From an uncultured Bacilli bacterium (GTDB lineage: Bacteria; Bacillota_I; Bacilli_A; RF39; UBA660), in assembly GCA_934183705.1 (NCBI GenBank), contig CAKPSW010000011.1:1-25758 (forward strand): DNA of 25,758 nt. The letters run 5' to 3'. Of this stretch, positions 21,799 to 25,758 are shown one piece after another. The translations under genes and the position numbers were made by a program. The notes beneath the pieces were generated by a model. That model had not been told where the DNA came from and searched no databases. It worked only from the letters and a program-made list of their open reading frames with translations. Numbering within the stretch: the stretch's first letter is position 1; every line of letters begins with the position of its first letter.

Positions 21799-22875
21799 CT
21801 ATTTTTTATACATCTTTTTAATAAAAATACCAATAAAAATAACAAAATATATAAAAGTAGGAATAATAAGTATATAAGGATATATATTACTCAAATAATT
21901 ATTAAAATTAGTATTACTTTTAAATATAAAAGTAGAAGTAATAACTATAATTAAAGTAGTAATAAAAGATATAAATAAATTATTATCTCTCTTTATACTA
22001 TTTTTAATATAAAATATTGGCATAGTAAGAGAAATAAATGAACTAAGAATAAACTGAACAGATAAAAAATTCTCAATTCTATCAATAAAGCCAAATATAC
22101 TTATCTTCTTAAGAGTAATATAAGCCGGATATTGATATATCTTTATTAAATACTTACCTAAAGCTGCACTAGATATAAATATAATAAAACAAATCATAAA
22201 AGCCACTAATAAATAAGTAATAACTAAATACTTATTAGAATTATTACTATTCTCTATACTATTCTTAGGAATAACTAAAATACTATACATAGGAGAAGTA
22301 AAAAGTAAAGTATATATAATTGAAGTAATAAAAGGAGACTTAATACCAAATTCAAGTATAGGTTTAATATTATCTACTTTAATATCAGAAGATAAAAGAA
22401 TAGCCCCTAAAATAAATAAAGAAATAATAATAATAACATAAATAAAACTAATCTTAGATATAGTATAAACACCTTTACTAATAGTATGTAAAATAACAGC
22501 GCCAAGAACAAGTGTTACAAGAATTAAAGGGGTATTAGTTAAATACTGTGATATTATAAAATTACTAGTATTAAACAAAATAGTAACAGCAATTACTAAA
22601 TAAGTCAAAACAAGTAAATAATTAATAATACTACCTATAACTTTTCCGAATATAATTTTAGTTTTAACATATATAGGATTATCAATATCATAATTAAATA
22701 TATATAACAAAATAAATAAAGGAATAAGTCCAATTAAACTTCCAATAATACTACTAATAAAGCCATCAGTACCAACCCTTTGAATAACAACATAAGGAAG
22801 AATACCAAAACATCCCGAAAAAAGAAGTAAAAACAAAATACTAGATAACTGTAAATTATTTATCTCTTCTTTCAT
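21799..22875 (-). CDS. gerB: GerB-type spore germination permease (GerAB family)
   Basis: The 358-residue protein has about ten membrane segments and the APC-superfamily layout of GerAB. It begins MKEEINNLQLSSILFLLLFSGCFG, and family-like features include TYLVIAVTILFNTSNFI and the IDRIENFLSVQFILSS region. It would be the germinant-binding or transport-like subunit of the germinosome in the inner spore membrane. ATG 22875 follows AGGAGGTG; a GTG at 22884 lies inside that site. It overlaps the end of gerC by 20 bases and is the last gene of the operon. The low-GC sequence gives it an extreme Ile/Leu/Asn bias. Confidence 0.9.
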   Translation of the reverse strand: MKEEINNLQLSSILFLLLFSGCFGILPYVVIQRVGTDGFISSIIGSLIGLIPLFILLYIFNYDIDNPIYVKTKIIFGKVIGSIINYLLVLTYLVIAVTILFNTSNFIISQYLTNTPLILVTLVLGAVILHTISKGVYTISKISFIYVIIIISLFILGAILLSSDIKVDNIKPILEFGIKSPFITSIIYTLLFTSPMYSILVIPKNSIENSNNSNKYLVITYLLVAFMICFIIFISSAALGKYLIKIYQYPAYITLKKISIFGFIDRIENFLSVQFILSSFISLTMPIFYIKNSIKRDNNLFISFITTLIIVITSTFIFKSNTNFNNYLSNIYPYILIIPTFIYFVIFIGIFIKKMYKK

Positions 22876-24034
22876 ATTTAACACCTCCTAACGTGTTACC
22901 TTTTTCGTATAATTTAATATTAGAAGTAACTTCTACTTTAATATTAGGAAATACACTATCATACCAATCATTACAATACTTTTTAAAATATTTATGATCA
23001 TTGCGATAATATAACTCTCTAAAACCAAAAATATCTGTATTATACTTATCTCTAATATCATTAAAAGTATTAGTAACTTCCTCCTCTAACATCTTATTAA
23101 AATGCTTATTAATTTTATCGATTTCATTCTTATTCTTAGCATTAGTATTAGTTTGTATTTCTTTAATTTTAGAAAATCCATCTATATTTATTTTAACAAG
23201 ATTATTCTTAATATCCACATCATTAGAAACTTTAATTCTATTAGATTCAAATACCAAATAACCATCTTTATAAGGATATCTAAGAATAGTCTCTTTAGTT
23301 TTACCATTAATAATATTAACTATCTTAGACTCTTCCATATCAAGATACCCTAAAATTTTATTGTTCTTTATAACTGAAGTAGTACCAATCTTAACTCTAG
23401 CTCTTGGCTTAGTAGTAGTTAAATTCTCTTTTTCATCACCAACTTCACTATCACCATAAAGAATCATCGAAGGAAGTGATACATCTAAATAAGGATCTAA
23501 GTACATATTAAGAAGTTCATTTAAAGTAACCTCATAAGTAATTCCTAAAACATTGCTTTGAACTTCTAAAGACCCCAAAATATTAGAAGAAGAAAATTCC
23601 GATAAAAGCGTTTGAATAGTAATTCCTTTCGTACTATCATTGCCCCTAGCAATCATAACTTTAACCTCCGTTCTTGTCTCTGGATCTCTAGAAAAATACT
23701 CAAGCACTTCATCCAAATGATTATTAACAACTTCTTCACTTAAAACAATAATCTCAAGTTGTGAAGCATAAAGTTGTCTAGGTGACTCCAAAACAACTTC
23801 TCTAAAAGCCTCCTGAAGCGATGGCGAAGAAGAAGAGAAAATAACAAAAGAAGATTTATTAGCATTAGAAGCATCCTGCTGTTTCAAAGGATTAACAACT
23901 TCCGCTATAACAGAAAAATTATCATCTTCATAATCAATACTAATAGAAGTAGTAATACCAAGCGTATTAAGTTCCTTATAGTTGTAGCAACCACTAAGTA
24001 AAGGCAAAATCAGTAGTAAATACCTAATTTTCAT
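22856..24034 (-). CDS. gerC: Ger(x)C-family spore germination lipoprotein (GerAC)
   Basis: The 392-residue protein starts with a lipoprotein signal, the lipobox LLSGC with Cys16 as the lipidated residue, followed by YNYKELN. The Ger(x)C N-terminal domain follows (ITTSISIDYEDDNFSVIAEVVNP, then SRDPETRTEVKVMIARG). The C-terminal GerAC domain is at about 205-385. It should sit on the outer face of the inner spore membrane next to GerA and GerB. It starts 11 bases before the end of gerA, with the GGGAGG ribosome binding site inside gerA. The gene order A-C-B is seen in several spore formers. Confidence 0.92.
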   Translation of the reverse strand: MKIRYLLLILPLLSGCYNYKELNTLGITTSISIDYEDDNFSVIAEVVNPLKQQDASNANKSSFVIFSSSSPSLQEAFREVVLESPRQLYASQLEIIVLSEEVVNNHLDEVLEYFSRDPETRTEVKVMIARGNDSTKGITIQTLLSEFSSSNILGSLEVQSNVLGITYEVTLNELLNMYLDPYLDVSLPSMILYGDSEVGDEKENLTTTKPRARVKIGTTSVIKNNKILGYLDMEESKIVNIINGKTKETILRYPYKDGYLVFESNRIKVSNDVDIKNNLVKINIDGFSKIKEIQTNTNAKNKNEIDKINKHFNKMLEEEVTNTFNDIRDKYNTDIFGFRELYYRNDHKYFKKYCNDWYDSVFPNIKVEVTSNIKLYEKGNTLGGVKYERRDK

Positions 24035-25466
24035 ACTTATCAGCCTCCCTTATAATATTATTAGTCAAATACTTATTCCTCTTATTTCTCTTAAGAAGAG
24101 GAAACTTAATAAAACTATTCTTAATATCTTCACTAATAGGAGTAAAAGGAATCATATAAGACTTACCAAAAGACTTAATACTACATATATTTGTAGTAAA
24201 AATAATAAATACTATAAATATACCAAATATCCCAATCGTAGTACCACCAAGCATAAAGAAAAGTCTATACCACTTAATCGCATTAGTAAGTTCTGGTTCG
24301 GTAATTACAAGTGCACTAATAGCAGTAATAGCAACCACTATAATCATAATAGGGGAGACAATCCCCGCATTAACAGCGGCTTCTCCTAAAATAAGCGCTC
24401 CTACTATTGATAATGCTGAATTAGATATATTAGGAATTCTATAATCACTCTCTCTTAATATTTCAAAAGACAAAAACATAAGTAAAGCCTCAAAAAAAGC
24501 CGGGAAAGGTACTGTACTTCTTTGCGAAGCAAAACTAGTAAGGAGTTCAAGTGGAATCATCTCCTGATTAAAAGTCGTAAGAGCAATATAAACTCCAGGA
24601 GTAAGTAAAGTAATAAAGAAAGCAATATATCTAAGAATTCTCGTTAAAGAATTATTAATAAAATTAGAATCCTTATCATCTTGTGAAAGAAAAAAATCAT
24701 TCAAAAACATAGGCATAATAATAGCAAAAGGATTATTATCCATAATAATAACAGTCTTACCATTTAAAAGGGCATTAGCTACTTTATCAGGTCTTTCAGT
24801 AGTTCCACATACAGGAAATATACTCTTAACCTCATTATTAATAAGATGCTTTAAACTACCAGAATCAATAACACCATCAATTTTAATATTATTAAGTTTA
24901 TTAATAATATCATTACAAATAGTATCATTACCAATACCATCTATAGTTAGAATACTAATCTTATTCTTAGAATACTCCCCAAGTTCCATGTCATAATTCC
25001 AAAGTTTATTAGACTTAATTCTTCTTTTAATAAGACCCATGTTAATCTCAATATTCTCAGTAAAAGAATCCATAGGTCCCCTAATAGTAGTTTCAGTCAT
25101 AGGCTTTTCAATACTTCTAGTAAGATTTTTCTTAACTTCTAAAGCAAGAGAATAATCATTCTCTATAAGTAATATAACAAACCCATTATTCAAATATTTA
25201 CAAATATCACTATAACCCTTAATCTCTTTAATTTTAATATTACTAATATTATTACGAATAACATCATATAAAAGTTCATTACTATCATATATATTATCAA
25301 TATGATCTAAACTACGATATATAAAATTACTCATCTTATCCTGATCAGTAAGTACTTCATTATATATAATATCTATCCTAATACCTTTAATATACTTCTC
25401 TCTATATATAACATAAGAACTATTATTAGTATCATCTTTTAATCTCTTAATAATCTTATTATTCAT
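24024..25466 (-). CDS. gerA: GerA-type spore germination protein (GerAA family)
   Basis: The 480-residue protein has the family layout. A soluble N-terminal half (about 1-260) contains IEKPMTETTIRGPMDSFTENIEINMGLIKRRI and GTTERPDKVANALLNGKTVIIMD. A membrane half of about five segments includes TPGVYIALTTFNQEMIPLELLTS and RSTVPFPAFFEALLMF. The protein oligomerises into the germinant-gated ion channel. I start at ATG 25466 behind GAGGTGG; the longer frame has no ribosome binding site. It is the first gene of the gerA-gerC-gerB operon, probably made in the forespore. Confidence 0.95.
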   Translation of the reverse strand: MNNKIIKRLKDDTNNSSYVIYREKYIKGIRIDIIYNEVLTDQDKMSNFIYRSLDHIDNIYDSNELLYDVIRNNISNIKIKEIKGYSDICKYLNNGFVILLIENDYSLALEVKKNLTRSIEKPMTETTIRGPMDSFTENIEINMGLIKRRIKSNKLWNYDMELGEYSKNKISILTIDGIGNDTICNDIINKLNNIKIDGVIDSGSLKHLINNEVKSIFPVCGTTERPDKVANALLNGKTVIIMDNNPFAIIMPMFLNDFFLSQDDKDSNFINNSLTRILRYIAFFITLLTPGVYIALTTFNQEMIPLELLTSFASQRSTVPFPAFFEALLMFLSFEILRESDYRIPNISNSALSIVGALILGEAAVNAGIVSPIMIIVVAITAISALVITEPELTNAIKWYRLFFMLGGTTIGIFGIFIVFIIFTTNICSIKSFGKSYMIPFTPISEDIKNSFIKFPLLKRNKRNKYLTNNIIREADKYEN

Positions 25467-25481
25467 ATTCCACCTCATAAT

Positions 25482-25488
25482 TATTATG
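25482..25488 (-). promoter_or_regulatory. Possible sigma-G/sigma-F -10 element of the ger operon
   Basis: On the minus strand CATAATA lies upstream of the gerA ribosome binding site and fits the CATWNTA-like -10 of forespore sigma factors, which drive ger operons in Bacillus. It is followed closely by the ribosome binding site, so the leader would be short. No convincing -35 was found. Confidence 0.3.
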
Positions 25489-25595
25489 GTATAAAACATC
25501 AATTAATATAAGAATAAATATAAATTTTTAAATAAATTATCATAAATTTTAGAATTTTAAAAAGTTTTAGTGTTTATATATTATGAGGAGGTAAA

Positions 25596-25601
25596 ATGTA
25601 G
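25596..25601 (+). other. Start-stop minimal ORF (ATG-TAG) with strong Shine-Dalgarno
   Basis: GAGGAGGT, then AAA, then ATG directly followed by TAG. It lies 20 bases upstream of the GTG of the next gene and in another frame. It may be a start-stop regulatory element or the relic of a gene start. Confidence 0.4.
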
Positions 25602-25621
25602 CAAAAAAGAAAGGAGAAGCA

Positions 25622-25758
25622 GTGGAGCAAACTAAAACTAAAATAAGAATATGTCATGATGTAGTATTTAAAAGTATCTTCTTAAGAGAAAAAGAAGCTT
25701 TAATTACTATGATTCAAGATATTACAGGAATTGATAAGAAACTAAATAAAGAAAAAAT
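25622..25758 (+). CDS. PD-(D/E)XK nuclease family transposase / Rpn-type protein, N-terminal part
   Basis: From GTG 25622 (AAAGGAG upstream) 45 codons run to the end of the window. The start MEQTKTKIRICHDVVFKSIF followed by LREKEALITMIQDITGI matches the N-terminus of the PD-(D/E)XK_2-type 'Rpn/transposase' proteins common in gut Bacillota, where 'HDxVFKxIF' opens the nuclease domain. The catalytic residues lie beyond the window. These proteins act in DNA recombination in E. coli, but most relatives are uncharacterised. It diverges from the ger operon. Confidence 0.7.
   Translation, partial: MEQTKTKIRICHDVVFKSIFLREKEALITMIQDITGIDKKLNKEK

Overview
The window is a piece of a very AT-rich chromosome (a hand-counted 100-base block at 18481-18580 is 24% GC) that uses the standard code. 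Sporulation and germination genes (spoVS, a complete gerA-type operon), a ylbD-ylbE coat pair, a T-box isoleucyl-tRNA synthetase gene and rpoZ point to an endospore-forming Bacillota. The Bacilli-type ylbD-ylbE pair makes an uncultured gut Bacilli lineage more likely than Clostridia; this placement is inference.

Layout. 1-76: right end of an IS3-family element. 133-4107: tsaC, a collagen-like surface or exosporium-type protein coupled to a glycosyltransferase with TPRs, and a membrane-anchored C39-like peptidase. 4108-6900: an accessory patch with an unexplained structured intergenic segment, a KilA-N gene, a start-less gene fragment, and a decayed IS200/IS605 element (tnpA with a deletion and frameshifts, tnpB cut off before its last catalytic residue). 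6928-13106: tRNA-Cys, rluB, a transglutaminase-like protein, T-box-ileS, rpoZ and spoVS. 13126-16563: htpG behind a CIRCE-like operator, an unknown protein ending in a possible clamp-binding motif, and ylbD-ylbE. 16577-17704: a rodA-like gene on the minus strand. 17797-20801: a small unknown gene, a 24-codon leader ORF followed by a terminator, and an 815-residue anchored protein. 20836-25466 (minus): a ZIP metal transporter and gerA-gerC-gerB. 25622-end: start of a PD-(D/E)XK transposase/Rpn-type gene.

The most interesting locus is 18132-20801. The 815-residue protein has two tandem modules of about 320-335 residues. Each ends in a C-type-lectin-like WLL...VxPxLYL segment. In both, the coding sequence changes abruptly from AT-rich to about 47-55% GC over roughly 100 bases, with many NNC/NNT codons and a set of identical constant codons shared by the two copies. 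This is what variable regions of a diversity-generating retroelement (DGR) target would look like, although no reverse transcriptase or template repeat lies in the window. The gene also carries a 7-G tract near its 5' end, and a terminator preceded by a leader ORF with an 8-G tract sits just before its ribosome binding site. Expression may therefore be switched by slippage or attenuation.

Other regulatory signals are a textbook T-box whose promoter starts inside the preceding gene, a 27-bp CIRCE-geometry palindrome over the htpG -35 box, and a 14-bp perfect inverted repeat inside the 3' end of the gene at 15142-15888.
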